Of a DNA stretch of 64,000 nucleotides, positions 54,352 to 62,680 are shown in pieces (positions within the stretch are counted from its first letter, which is position 1; the number at the start of each line of letters is the position of its first letter). The translations under genes were made by a program, and so were the position numbers. A model generated the notes under the pieces. That model made no database searches. It worked only from the letters and a program-made list of their open reading frames with translations, and was not told where the DNA came from. Source of the stretch: Erythrobacteraceae bacterium Alg239-R51 (lineage in GTDB: Bacteria; Pseudomonadota; Alphaproteobacteria; Sphingomonadales; Sphingomonadaceae); assembly GCA_947331495.1 (NCBI GenBank), contig CAMZOI010000004.1, forward strand, positions 62,001 to 126,000, read 5' to 3'.

Positions 54352-56472
54352 CTACCAGATACGGATACGCTCTTCAGGCGGCAAATAGAGTTCGTCTTCG
54401 GGTGTCACGTTGAACGCCTCGTACCACTCGCTCATGTTCCGAACGACACCGTTGGTGCGGTATTCTTCCGGGCTATGCGAATCGGTGCGCAGGCGATTGC
54501 GGTAATTCTCCTCGCGCTGTTGCGAGCGCCAGACCTGCGCCCAGGCCAGGAAGAACCGCTGGTCGCCCGTCAGCCCGTCGATAACCGGCACATCCTGCCC
54601 TTCGGTAGCAATCTTGTAAGCGCGGTAGGCAAGGCTAAGGCCGCCGAGATCGCCAATGTTCTCGCCCAGCGTCAGCCGACCGTTGACACAGGTTTCGCCG
54701 GCATCGAGCGGGCAGAACTGGTTGTACTGTTCCACCAGCGCGTCGCCCAGCGCATCGAACGCTTCGCGGTCCGCATCGGTCCACCAGTTACGTAGCGCGC
54801 CCTGGGCATCCGACTTCGAACCCTGGTCGTCGAAGCCGTGGCCTATTTCGTGTCCGATTACCCCGCCTATAGCACCGTAATTGACCGCCGGATCCGCGGT
54901 CAGGGCGAAGAAAGGTTGCTGCAGGATCGCGGCCGGAAAGACGATCTCGTTGAGCGTCGAATAGTAATACGCGTTGACCGTCTGCGGCAGCATGAACCAC
55001 TCGCTACGGTCAATCGGCCCGCCCAGCTTGGAAAGGTCGTCCTCCCAGTTCCATCTGGCCGCTGCCATTCGATTGACCAGCGGATCGCCGCCGATCGTGA
55101 GCCCTTCATAAGTCTCGAGATTTTCCCGATAGCCGATCTTGGGCGTGAAACTGTCGAGCTTGGCGCGCGCTTCGTTTTTCGTTTCCTCACTCATCCAGTC
55201 GATTTCGTCGAGGCTACGGGCAAGCGCGATGCGGAGATTGGTGACTAGCTGGTCCATCGCCGCCTTGTTCTCGGGCGGAAAATATCGCTCTACATAGGAT
55301 GCCCCCAGTAATTCGCCGAGCTGGCCTTCGGTCGCATCGATGGCGCGTTTCCAGCGCGGCCGTTGTTCGGGCGTTCCGCTGAGGACGGTGCCGTAGAACG
55401 CGAAGTCCGCTTCATCGAAACGACTCGGCAGGACGGCGGCGTTGTTCTTGAGGAACTCCTTGAGCGTCCAGGCCTGAAGCACTTCTATCGGAGTTTGCGC
55501 GAGCAGTTCGAACATGGTCGGAGTGCCGCCGCCGATCTTGGCACGCGTTTCGGCATCGAGGCCAAGTTCCGCCGCGCGCTCGTCGCTCGGCGGGAGATCG
55601 CCAATGATAAAACGGTCAGATTCGCCAAAGCCCGACGCTTCCAGCGCTCGGGCGAGTGGGAATTCGCCCGCCAGTTCTTCGAAGTCCTCTGGCGTCAGTG
55701 CATTGTAGGTAAGGTCCCGGTTGCGCCGCGTCGCGCGGTCCCAACTGACCGTGCGCGCGATGGTGTCCTCGAATGCATAGACTGTTTGCGCCATCCCGGC
55801 TGCATCAGCGTATCCCGCCTCGTTCAGCAGAAACGCCAGGTAGTCGCGATATTTCGTTTGGATATCCCGACCCTTTTCGGTTTCGTCGAGATAGTAGTCC
55901 CGGTCCGGCAGGCCCAGACCGCCGGAGCCGAAGAAGACAGAATATCGCGTCGGCTCCTTGGAATCGACGCCGACCCCGCCGCCCAGCGGCGAAGGATACC
56001 CGGGCGTACCCCATAACGAAGCGAGTTCGGCAAGAGTGTCGGCAGCCTTTATCTGAGCGAGGTAGGGCTGTGCCGGGGCTAGGCCCGCCGCGTCGATCGC
56101 ACCCGTGTCAAGATAGGCGTCATACGCAGCGACAATGCGCCTTTCGTCGGCAGTCAGCTGGCCAGCAGGTCTGGCCACCAGTTCATCGACAAGAGCCTTC
56201 ACGTCGCTGGTGGATTTTTCTCGCAGCAGGTTGAAGGCCCCGAAGCGGCTGAATTCGGCCGGAAGAGGATTGGCCTCGAGCCATTTCTGGTTGGCATAGG
56301 CGAAAAAGTCGTCGCCAGGATCGATGTCTTGCGAAATGTAATCGGGATCGAACCCCCAGTCGCCAAAGCTCATCGTCGGCATGGGCGCGTCGGCCTCGTT
56401 CTGGGCGGCAGCGGGGGCCGCAAGACCGAGGACGAGCGCGCTGGCGCTCGCTGCGAGCAAGGTACGTATCAT
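54352..56472 (-). CDS. M13 family metallopeptidase (neprilysin/PepO-like), exported
   Basis: A zinc endopeptidase of 706 residues with an N-terminal signal peptide ending near AAAQ (residue 24). The zinc site HEXXH appears in GVIGHEIGHGFDDQGS at about residue 540, the third ligand glutamate in TLGENIGDLGGLSLAY, and the family's distal histidine in RTDSHSPEEYRTNGVV. It lacks the N-terminal membrane anchor of animal neprilysins and should act in the periplasm or outside. Length is standard for bacterial M13 enzymes. A GGGAGA site precedes the ATG. Confidence 0.95.
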   Translation of the reverse strand: MIRTLLAASASALVLGLAAPAAAQNEADAPMPTMSFGDWGFDPDYISQDIDPGDDFFAYANQKWLEANPLPAEFSRFGAFNLLREKSTSDVKALVDELVARPAGQLTADERRIVAAYDAYLDTGAIDAAGLAPAQPYLAQIKAADTLAELASLWGTPGYPSPLGGGVGVDSKEPTRYSVFFGSGGLGLPDRDYYLDETEKGRDIQTKYRDYLAFLLNEAGYADAAGMAQTVYAFEDTIARTVSWDRATRRNRDLTYNALTPEDFEELAGEFPLARALEASGFGESDRFIIGDLPPSDERAAELGLDAETRAKIGGGTPTMFELLAQTPIEVLQAWTLKEFLKNNAAVLPSRFDEADFAFYGTVLSGTPEQRPRWKRAIDATEGQLGELLGASYVERYFPPENKAAMDQLVTNLRIALARSLDEIDWMSEETKNEARAKLDSFTPKIGYRENLETYEGLTIGGDPLVNRMAAARWNWEDDLSKLGGPIDRSEWFMLPQTVNAYYYSTLNEIVFPAAILQQPFFALTADPAVNYGAIGGVIGHEIGHGFDDQGSKSDAQGALRNWWTDADREAFDALGDALVEQYNQFCPLDAGETCVNGRLTLGENIGDLGGLSLAYRAYKIATEGQDVPVIDGLTGDQRFFLAWAQVWRSQQREENYRNRLRTDSHSPEEYRTNGVVRNMSEWYEAFNVTPEDELYLPPEERIRIW

Positions 56473-56593
56473 GGATGAAGTCTCCCGGAATTCGCGACCG
56501 GCTCCGGCGAGCGGTCAAATCTAAGTCTTATTTAACAAAACATTGGAAAGGAGCGAAGCCGTTCGTCGGTCCGAACCGTCGTTTGCCGATTGA

Positions 56594-58426
56594 TCAGACG
56601 CTTTCCAGCCCGAATTGCAATGTTGCCAGACGGGCATATAGGCCGCCGCTCTCTGACAATTGCGCGTGCGTGCCCTGTTCGACGATGCGCCCGTCCTCCA
56701 TCACCACAATACGGTCCGCAGCGCGCACAGTGGCGAGACGATGGGCGATGACTAAGGTTGTACGATCCTCCATCAGATGTTCCAGCGCATCCTGAACCAG
56801 CCGCTCGCTTTCGGCGTCAAGCGCGCTGGTTGCCTCATCCAGCAAAAGGATCGGTGCGTCGCGCAACAAGGCGCGGGCGATGGCGATTCTCTGACGCTGA
56901 CCACCCGACAATTGGGTCCCGCTTTCACCAAGATAGGTATCAAGCCCATGCGGCAGGCGGTCGAGAAATCCTTCTGCGTTGGCCGCACGGGCGGCGGCCC
57001 GGATATCCTCGTCACTCGCGTCCCAATTGCCGTAGCGCAGATTGTCGCGCGCATCGGCGCTGAATAGCACCCCTTCTTGCGGGACGTAGGCGATGCGGCG
57101 GCGGATCTCGGAGGGATCGGCGGATGTCATCGACACCCCGTCGAGCCGGATCGTGCCTGCTTGCGGATCGTAGAAGCGCTCGGCAAGCTGGAACACGGTC
57201 GATTTGCCGGCCCCGGAAGGTCCGACGATGGCGACAGTTTCGCCTGGTTCCACCTCGAGACTGAAATCCTCTATTGCTGGCACTTCGAGTCTGGTCGGAT
57301 AGCGGAAAGTCACGTTGCGAAACGACAGGCTTCCGCGCGGCGGTACCGGCAAGTCCTGCGGTCGAGCGGGCGCGGTGATTGCCGGCTTTTCCTCCAGCAG
57401 TTCGGACAGCCTGCTTGCCGCACCGGCCCCGCGCAGCAAATCGCCATAGACTTCGGTCAAGGCGCCGAAGGCACCCGCGACGAGCCCCGCGGTAAGGACG
57501 AAGGCCGCTATGGTTCCTCCCGATATTACGCCTTCGCTCACCGCCATCGCACCACGCCAGACTAGGCCGGTTATTCCACCGAAAACGACCATGATAACGA
57601 TCGCTGTCATGGCCGCGCGGATGATGATGCGGCGTTTTGCAACGGTGAATGTGCGCTCGACCGCCTCGCCGAAGCGGCTGCTTTCCCGTCGTTCCTGATT
57701 GAACCCCTGCACGATTTTCATCGCCCCGAGCACCTCGGTCACCAGCGCGCCGATATCGGCCACCCGGTCCTGGCTGGTACGAGACACGTTGCGCAATCGC
57801 CGGCCGAATAGGGTAATCGGCAAGGTGATCGCTGGAATCAGCAAAACCAGCCAGATAGTAAGCCCCGGAAGAAGGTAGAACAGATACGCGGTCCCGCCGA
57901 TTGCCATCAGCGTGTTGCGCAGCGCAACCGAGATGGTGGTGCCGACAACCGTTTCGATCAGCGCCGTATCGCTGGTCATCCGGCTGGAAATTTCCTTGGG
58001 GCTGTTTTCCTCGTAGAAACCTGGGGCCAGACGCATGAGGTTGGCGTGCACACGGCAGCGAATGTCGGCGACCACCCGTTCGCCCAGCCAGCTGACGAAG
58101 TAGAACCGCATTGCCGTTCCCAGCGAAAGGACACCTACGATCATGAGCAGGTAACGAAACCATCTCCCGATATCGTTAGAACTGCCTTCGGCAAAACCGC
58201 GGTCGATGACCATCTTGAATCCGGCGGGTATCGCCAGCGTCGCCCCAGCGGTGATGAACAGGGCGAGGACCGCCAAAGCAACGTGCCCAGGATAGTTTCT
58301 CGCTGCGTCCCAAACCATCCGCAAGGGCTTGAGGGAACGCTGCCGGGGCGCATCCTTTGCCGGACGCTTGCGCGCAAACCGCCCGCGCGGCTCCGCCATC
58401 GGTTCCGATCCTGTGCGAGCGTCCAT
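56594..58426 (-). CDS. MsbA-like ABC exporter (transmembrane + ATPase half transporter)
   Basis: A 610-residue homodimeric exporter. Six transmembrane helices cover about residues 45-330, preceded by a basic cytosolic N-terminus (RGRFARKRPAKDAPRQRSLK). The ATPase has Walker A VGPSGAGKSTVF near 405, signature LSGGQRQRIAIARALLRDAP, Walker B ILLLDEATSALDAES and the switch VIAHRLATVRAADRIVV. It belongs to the lipid/multidrug (MsbA, LmrA) branch; lipid A flipping is possible but the substrate is not deducible. Start choice is open (58426 or 58399; neither has a strong ribosome site). It is divergent from phaZ. Confidence 0.9.
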   Translation of the reverse strand: MDARTGSEPMAEPRGRFARKRPAKDAPRQRSLKPLRMVWDAARNYPGHVALAVLALFITAGATLAIPAGFKMVIDRGFAEGSSNDIGRWFRYLLMIVGVLSLGTAMRFYFVSWLGERVVADIRCRVHANLMRLAPGFYEENSPKEISSRMTSDTALIETVVGTTISVALRNTLMAIGGTAYLFYLLPGLTIWLVLLIPAITLPITLFGRRLRNVSRTSQDRVADIGALVTEVLGAMKIVQGFNQERRESSRFGEAVERTFTVAKRRIIIRAAMTAIVIMVVFGGITGLVWRGAMAVSEGVISGGTIAAFVLTAGLVAGAFGALTEVYGDLLRGAGAASRLSELLEEKPAITAPARPQDLPVPPRGSLSFRNVTFRYPTRLEVPAIEDFSLEVEPGETVAIVGPSGAGKSTVFQLAERFYDPQAGTIRLDGVSMTSADPSEIRRRIAYVPQEGVLFSADARDNLRYGNWDASDEDIRAAARAANAEGFLDRLPHGLDTYLGESGTQLSGGQRQRIAIARALLRDAPILLLDEATSALDAESERLVQDALEHLMEDRTTLVIAHRLATVRAADRIVVMEDGRIVEQGTHAQLSESGGLYARLATLQFGLESV

Positions 58427-58495
58427 CCTCGTTCAAGTAGGTCGCCGCCGGCTGAAAATCCACCTCCCGCGTGGTGTGGGTGCACATTTACCCTC

Positions 58496-58510
58496 TTGTG
58501 CGTTGCACAA
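58496..58510. promoter_or_regulatory. Palindrome in the phaZ upstream region
   Basis: TTGTGC-GTT-GCACAA is a perfect 6-bp inverted repeat with a 3-nt centre, 76 bp before the phaZ ATG. Its TGC-N3-GCA core resembles the CTGC-N3-GCAG site that I recall for the PHA-responsive repressor PhaR of Paracoccus. It is a candidate operator for phaZ and perhaps for the divergent exporter gene. Confidence 0.4.
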
Positions 58511-58586
58511 TCACTTCTAAGGCGGCAGGAGTCGCCTTTCGCCCGAAGGTCGCGACTGGATCGCGCCGGGCTCGCAGGGGACAAGA

Positions 58587-59822
58587 ATGCTCTATCATGC
58601 TTACGAATTACAGCGCAGCTGGCTGAACTCGGCCAGCGCCTGGGCCTCGATCGGGGCGGAAATGTTGTCAAATCCCTCTCTACCGATGGGGTACATGGGA
58701 CTGGGTCCAGTCGCCGCGAGCGCGCTCGATGTCTTTGCCCACGCCACCGCAACTTACGGCAAGCCCGCCTGGAACATCGAGGCGATTGAGGTAGACGGCG
58801 AACCCGATCCAGTGGTCGAGTCAACCGTGCTCAACCGGCCGTTCGGCGATCTGAAGGAATTCTACCGCTCTGGACTGTCCGATGATGCCCCTCGGCTGCT
58901 GGTCGTTGCACCCATGAGCGGACACTTCGCCACGCTCCTGCGCGGCACGGTCGAGCGGATGTTGCAGAATTACCGTGTATTCGTGACCGACTGGGCGGAT
59001 GCGAAGACCGTGCCGCTGCGCGAAGGCGAATTCGATCTCGATGATTACATTGATTACGTCATCGGGTTTCTCGAACATATCGGCCAGGATCAATCAGACG
59101 GGCGCGCGCATGTGATGGCGGTCTGCCAGCCATCGGTTCCGGTCTTTGCGGCAACCGCCTGCATGAACCGCGATGATCATCCCTGCACGCCAAGGACGCT
59201 GACCATGATGGGCGGGCCAATCGACACGCGGTGTTCGCCAACGACGGTCAACGATCTTGCGATGGATCGCCCGATCGAGTGGTTCCGCCACAATGTCATC
59301 GCCACCGTTCCGATGCAATATCGCGGGAGCGGTCGGCAGGTCTATCCAGGGTTCATGCAATTGGCCGGGTTCATGAGCATGAATTTGGGCAACCACATGC
59401 AGAGCCATTACGAGATGTTCAAGCACCTGACCGCAGGCGACGATGCCAGCGCCCAGGCGACCAAGGATTTCTACGACGAGTATCGCAGCGTCGCCGACAT
59501 GACGGCGGAGTTCTATCTGCAGACCGTTCAGGAGGTCTTCCAGGACCACGCGATCCCCAATGGTACCTTCATGCATCGCGGACACCGCGTGGATCTGGGC
59601 GACATCACCGAAACCGCGCTGCTCGCCATCGAAGGTGAGCGCGACGATATTTCAGGATTGGGCCAAACGCGTGCGGCGCTGGAACTGACACCCAGTCTTG
59701 ACGCGTCCAAGAAACGCTATTTCATGGCTGAAGGCGCGGGCCATTATGGCATCTTCAACGGCAGCCGCTGGCGCGACAAGATCGCCCCGGTGGTCGAGGA
59801 GTTCATCGCGGCTCATGGTTAG
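58587..59822 (+). CDS. phaZ: Intracellular poly(3-hydroxybutyrate) depolymerase
   Basis: A 411-residue depolymerase of the PhaZa type that mobilises stored polyhydroxyalkanoate granules. The N-terminus MLYHAYELQRSWLNSASAWA is typical of the family. The catalytic nucleophile is a cysteine, C180, in HVMAVCQPSVPVFAATA, in place of the serine lipase box. Family blocks YVIGFLEHIGQD and ALLAIEGERDDISGLGQT follow, with the probable histidine in AEGAGHYGIF. There is no signal peptide, so it is cytosolic. An AGGGGA ribosome site is present. Two thiolases and two hydratases elsewhere in the window could process its products. Confidence 0.95.
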   Translation: MLYHAYELQRSWLNSASAWASIGAEMLSNPSLPMGYMGLGPVAASALDVFAHATATYGKPAWNIEAIEVDGEPDPVVESTVLNRPFGDLKEFYRSGLSDDAPRLLVVAPMSGHFATLLRGTVERMLQNYRVFVTDWADAKTVPLREGEFDLDDYIDYVIGFLEHIGQDQSDGRAHVMAVCQPSVPVFAATACMNRDDHPCTPRTLTMMGGPIDTRCSPTTVNDLAMDRPIEWFRHNVIATVPMQYRGSGRQVYPGFMQLAGFMSMNLGNHMQSHYEMFKHLTAGDDASAQATKDFYDEYRSVADMTAEFYLQTVQEVFQDHAIPNGTFMHRGHRVDLGDITETALLAIEGERDDISGLGQTRAALELTPSLDASKKRYFMAEGAGHYGIFNGSRWRDKIAPVVEEFIAAHG

Positions 59823-59920
59823 GCAGTAGGCAGGACCGTCTGTCAGCCGGATAAATGACTCGGCGCGAAACTACGAGCAGCTAGATTTAGCTTTGCCCAG
59901 AAGCGCGCAAGGCCGACAAG

Positions 59921-60874
59921 TCAACTGGTCCGCAGCGCCTTCACATCGTAAGGTTCGCCAAAGGTGCTTCGTGGAATTTCGAGAGCGTCACGATCCCAAC
60001 CCGCTGCTTCTGCCACTGCTGCGTAGGTTGTCTCAAGAAAGCTCAACAAGGCCTTGTCAGGATCGGCACTGTTGCTGACATCCGCAAAGGGCAGCACGAA
60101 TTCGCCAAGTTCATTCTGCCAATTTGCGGCATCCGGCGCGACATCGCGACCCCCCAAACCGTCCGGAGTCGGATAGCCGTAGGCGTAGAACGCTGCCTCG
60201 CTAACGCCACTACCGCCAAGCCAGAAGCCTGCGCTGGCGACCTCATGGCTATACGCCTCGCGCGTCACCCGGTCGGAAAGATTTGGAAAGCCCCCGGGAT
60301 GCAAGGGAGCCTCCCGGCCCGAGAACCGGGTTATGGCAAGGTCGAGGCTTCCCCAGAACAGGTGGCTTGGAGAGGACTTGCCGACAAATCCGGAACGAAA
60401 ATGCTCGAAGACGCGGTTCGCATCGCAAAAAGCGCGGAAAATTCGCAAAAGTGTCGCGCGATCCCACGCGCGTTCGCGATTATCGTCGATGAAAGGTACC
60501 GCTTCTTCGACCTCGTTCGGAGCTCCCGAGGTATCGACTGGAAGACCGGCTGCCACAAGTAGTTCGCGCAGCTGTTCATGGAACCGCGCAACAGTCTGCC
60601 CCTCGATATCGAACCCGTCGGCGAAGCCTTGCGAGGTTTGCAACAAAATTGCCGAACTGAGGCAGTCGAACAGCAACTCGGCTTCGCCGCCCTGCATTTG
60701 CAGCGGATAGGTGCGGAAGCCGCGCGGCACCACGCGCAATGCGACATGCCAGCTGTGATTATGCCAGGGAAGCGTGCGCAAAGGCAGCTTGCCGACAACC
60801 TGAAGGTAAGAATGAAGACTCTCGATGATCTCGCGGTCGCGCCCGTAATCGAGTTTCGGCCACCGCTCGATCAT
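59921..60874 (-). CDS. DUF5996 family protein
   Basis: A 317-residue protein of the DUF5996 family, whose function is unknown. It begins MIERWPKLDYGRDREIIESL and contains the characteristic PWHNHSWHVALRVVPRGF, LDLAITRFSGREAPLHPGGF, and a tryptophan-rich C-terminal half (SAGFWLGGSGVSEAAFYAYG, DAANWQNELGEFVLP). The repeated His and Trp suggest a metal or ligand site. No signal peptide. The start at 60874 has AAGGA 7 nt upstream. It lies 16 bp after the thiolase stop and is probably the last gene of the maoC-thiolase operon. Confidence 0.85.
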   Translation of the reverse strand: MIERWPKLDYGRDREIIESLHSYLQVVGKLPLRTLPWHNHSWHVALRVVPRGFRTYPLQMQGGEAELLFDCLSSAILLQTSQGFADGFDIEGQTVARFHEQLRELLVAAGLPVDTSGAPNEVEEAVPFIDDNRERAWDRATLLRIFRAFCDANRVFEHFRSGFVGKSSPSHLFWGSLDLAITRFSGREAPLHPGGFPNLSDRVTREAYSHEVASAGFWLGGSGVSEAAFYAYGYPTPDGLGGRDVAPDAANWQNELGEFVLPFADVSNSADPDKALLSFLETTYAAVAEAAGWDRDALEIPRSTFGEPYDVKALRTS

Positions 60875-60890
60875 CTCAAGTTCCTTTCGA

Positions 60891-62072
60891 TCAGAAAATC
60901 TCGAAAAGGCCCGCTGCACCCATTCCGCCGCCGACACACATGGTGACGACGCCGTATTTCGCACCCCGGCGCTTGCCCTCAATCAGCGTATGGCCAACGC
61001 AGCGTGCGCCGGTCATGCCGTAGGGGTGACCGATGGAGATGGAGCCACCACTGACGTTGAGCTTCTCGTTGTCGATACCGAGCTTGTCGCGGCAATAGAG
61101 CACCTGTACCGCGAAGGCTTCGTTCAGTTCCCAAATGCCGATATCGTCGACCTTCATGTCGAAGCGCTCGAGCAGCTTGGGAATGGCAAAGATCGGGCCA
61201 ATGCCCATTTCGTCGGGCTCGGTGCCCGCCACCGCCATGCCGATGTAACGGCCGAGCGGGGTCAGCCCCTTCTTCTCGGCGACCTTGGCTTCCATCAGGA
61301 TCGAGGCCGAGGAACCGTCCGAAAGTTGCGAGGCATTACCGGCGGTAATCGTGGTACCTTCGCCCATGACCGGCTTCAGCCCCTGCAGACCTTCGAGCGT
61401 GGTGGAGGGGCGGTTTCCTTCATCCTTGTCGATGGTGATGTCGACATCCGAGATTTCGCCCGTTTCCTTGTCCTGCACCTTGTGCGTGGTCGACACGGAA
61501 ACGATCTCGTCATCGAACCGGCCCGCTTCCTGCGCGGCGGCGGTGCGCTGCTGCGATTGAAGGGCATATTCGTCCTGGTCTTCACGACTGATGCCATAAC
61601 GCTGCGCAACCGTCTCGGCAGTCTGCAGCATCGGCATGTAGATCGCGCCATGCATCCCGATCAGTTCGGGATCGGGCATCACCCGCATTTCCTTGGTCTG
61701 CACCAAGCTGATCGATTCCTGCCCGCCCGCAGCGACGACGTCCATCCGGTCGGTGATGATCTGCTTGGCAGCCGTGGCGATGCTCATTAGTCCCGAAGAG
61801 CACTGGCGGTCGATGGTCATGCCGCTGGTGCCGATCGGGCAACCGGCGCGCAGCGCGACCTGCCGCGCGAGGTTCCCAGCCTGCGTGCCCTGCTGCAGAG
61901 CCGACCCCCAAAGCACGTCATCGACTTCGCCCGGATCGATTTTGGCACGCTCGATCGCGGGCTTCAGTGAGTAGGAGCCGAGGGTGGGGCCCTTGGTATC
62001 GTTGAACCCGCCCTTGTAGGCGCGGCCAATGGCCGTGCGAGCGGTGGATACGATGACTGCGTCACGAGACAT
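60891..62072 (-). CDS. Acetyl-CoA acetyltransferase (thiolase)
   Basis: A 393-residue thiolase. The nucleophilic cysteine is C91 in [19 protein letters not shown], the histidine lies in [17 protein letters not shown] and the second cysteine in [13 protein letters not shown]. It would condense or cleave acetoacetyl-CoA or longer 3-ketoacyl-CoAs; a fatty-acid oxidation role is at least as likely as PHB synthesis, as no phaB or phaC is next to it. An AAGGAAA ribosome site precedes the ATG. It sits 52 bp downstream of the MaoC hydratase. Confidence 0.93.
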   Translation of the reverse strand: MSRDAVIVSTARTAIGRAYKGGFNDTKGPTLGSYSLKPAIERAKIDPGEVDDVLWGSALQQGTQAGNLARQVALRAGCPIGTSGMTIDRQCSSGLMSIATAAKQIITDRMDVVAAGGQESISLVQTKEMRVMPDPELIGMHGAIYMPMLQTAETVAQRYGISREDQDEYALQSQQRTAAAQEAGRFDDEIVSVSTTHKVQDKETGEISDVDITIDKDEGNRPSTTLEGLQGLKPVMGEGTTITAGNASQLSDGSSASILMEAKVAEKKGLTPLGRYIGMAVAGTEPDEMGIGPIFAIPKLLERFDMKVDDIGIWELNEAFAVQVLYCRDKLGIDNEKLNVSGGSISIGHPYGMTGARCVGHTLIEGKRRGAKYGVVTMCVGGGMGAAGLFEIF

Positions 62073-62124
62073 GGGATTTCCTTGGTTGTTTAATTGGTCC
62101 GATTCCGCCGGGGAGGAGCTCAGA

Positions 62125-62574
62125 TCAGACGAAGAACTGGGTCATCCATTCGCAGATCAGGGCCGGTTTGTCCTCGCCTTCGATCTCGATGGTTATCTCC
62201 ATGGTCTGCTGCCACTGGCCAGGACGTTTCTCGTTCATTTCGAGCAACTTCCAGTGTCCACGGATGCGCTTGCCCGATCGCACGGGCGAAATGAAGCGGG
62301 TCTTGTTGCCCCCGTAATTCACCGCCATCTTGATCCCGTCGACGCGTGGCACGTCGCTGTTCGCAGTTAGGTAGGGAATCATCGAGAGGGTGAGAAAGCC
62401 ATGCGCGATGGTGCCGCCGAACGGCGTCATCTTTGCCTTTTCCTCGTCGATATGGATGAACTGGTGATCGCCCGTAGCGTCGGCGAACTGGTTGATCCGT
62501 TCCTGGCTCATCTCGACCCATTCGCTGGTGCCGACCTGTTCTCCGGTTTTTTCTGCAACATCCTGCGGGGTCAT
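62125..62574 (-). CDS. MaoC-type (R)-specific enoyl-CoA hydratase
   Basis: A 149-residue single-hotdog hydratase. The catalytic aspartate and histidine lie in [20 protein letters not shown], and [15 protein letters not shown] is the following family block. Such enzymes hydrate trans-2-enoyl-CoA to (R)-3-hydroxyacyl-CoA and can link fatty acid oxidation with PHA. The start at 62574 has a purine-rich GAGGAGAGAGG ribosome site. It begins the maoC-thiolase-DUF5996 operon. Confidence 0.92.
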   Translation of the reverse strand: MTPQDVAEKTGEQVGTSEWVEMSQERINQFADATGDHQFIHIDEEKAKMTPFGGTIAHGFLTLSMIPYLTANSDVPRVDGIKMAVNYGGNKTRFISPVRSGKRIRGHWKLLEMNEKRPGQWQQTMEITIEIEGEDKPALICEWMTQFFV

Positions 62575-62602
62575 GCCTCTCTCCTCGATAGATATATGTT
62601 CT

Positions 62603-62626
62603 GCGCGACTCCCGGTCGCGCTTTTT
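62603..62626 (+). terminator. Terminator-like hairpin on the plus strand
   Basis: GCGCGAC (62603-62609) and GTCGCGC (62615-62621) form a perfect 7-bp stem with a 5-nt loop and five T (62622-62626). Both flanking genes run on the minus strand, where no T-run follows the stem. It would therefore stop transcription antisense to the MaoC hydratase gene. Confidence 0.5.
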
Positions 62627-62680
62627 CCAAGCGTGTCATGGCGCATCGAAATCCGCGGTGCAACCGGCGGAGAGGTGCCG

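Noticed and set aside
59880-59893. Possible terminator after phaZ (AGCTA-gatt-TAGCT)
   Set aside because: The stem is only five AT-rich pairs and is followed by just three T; too weak to call.
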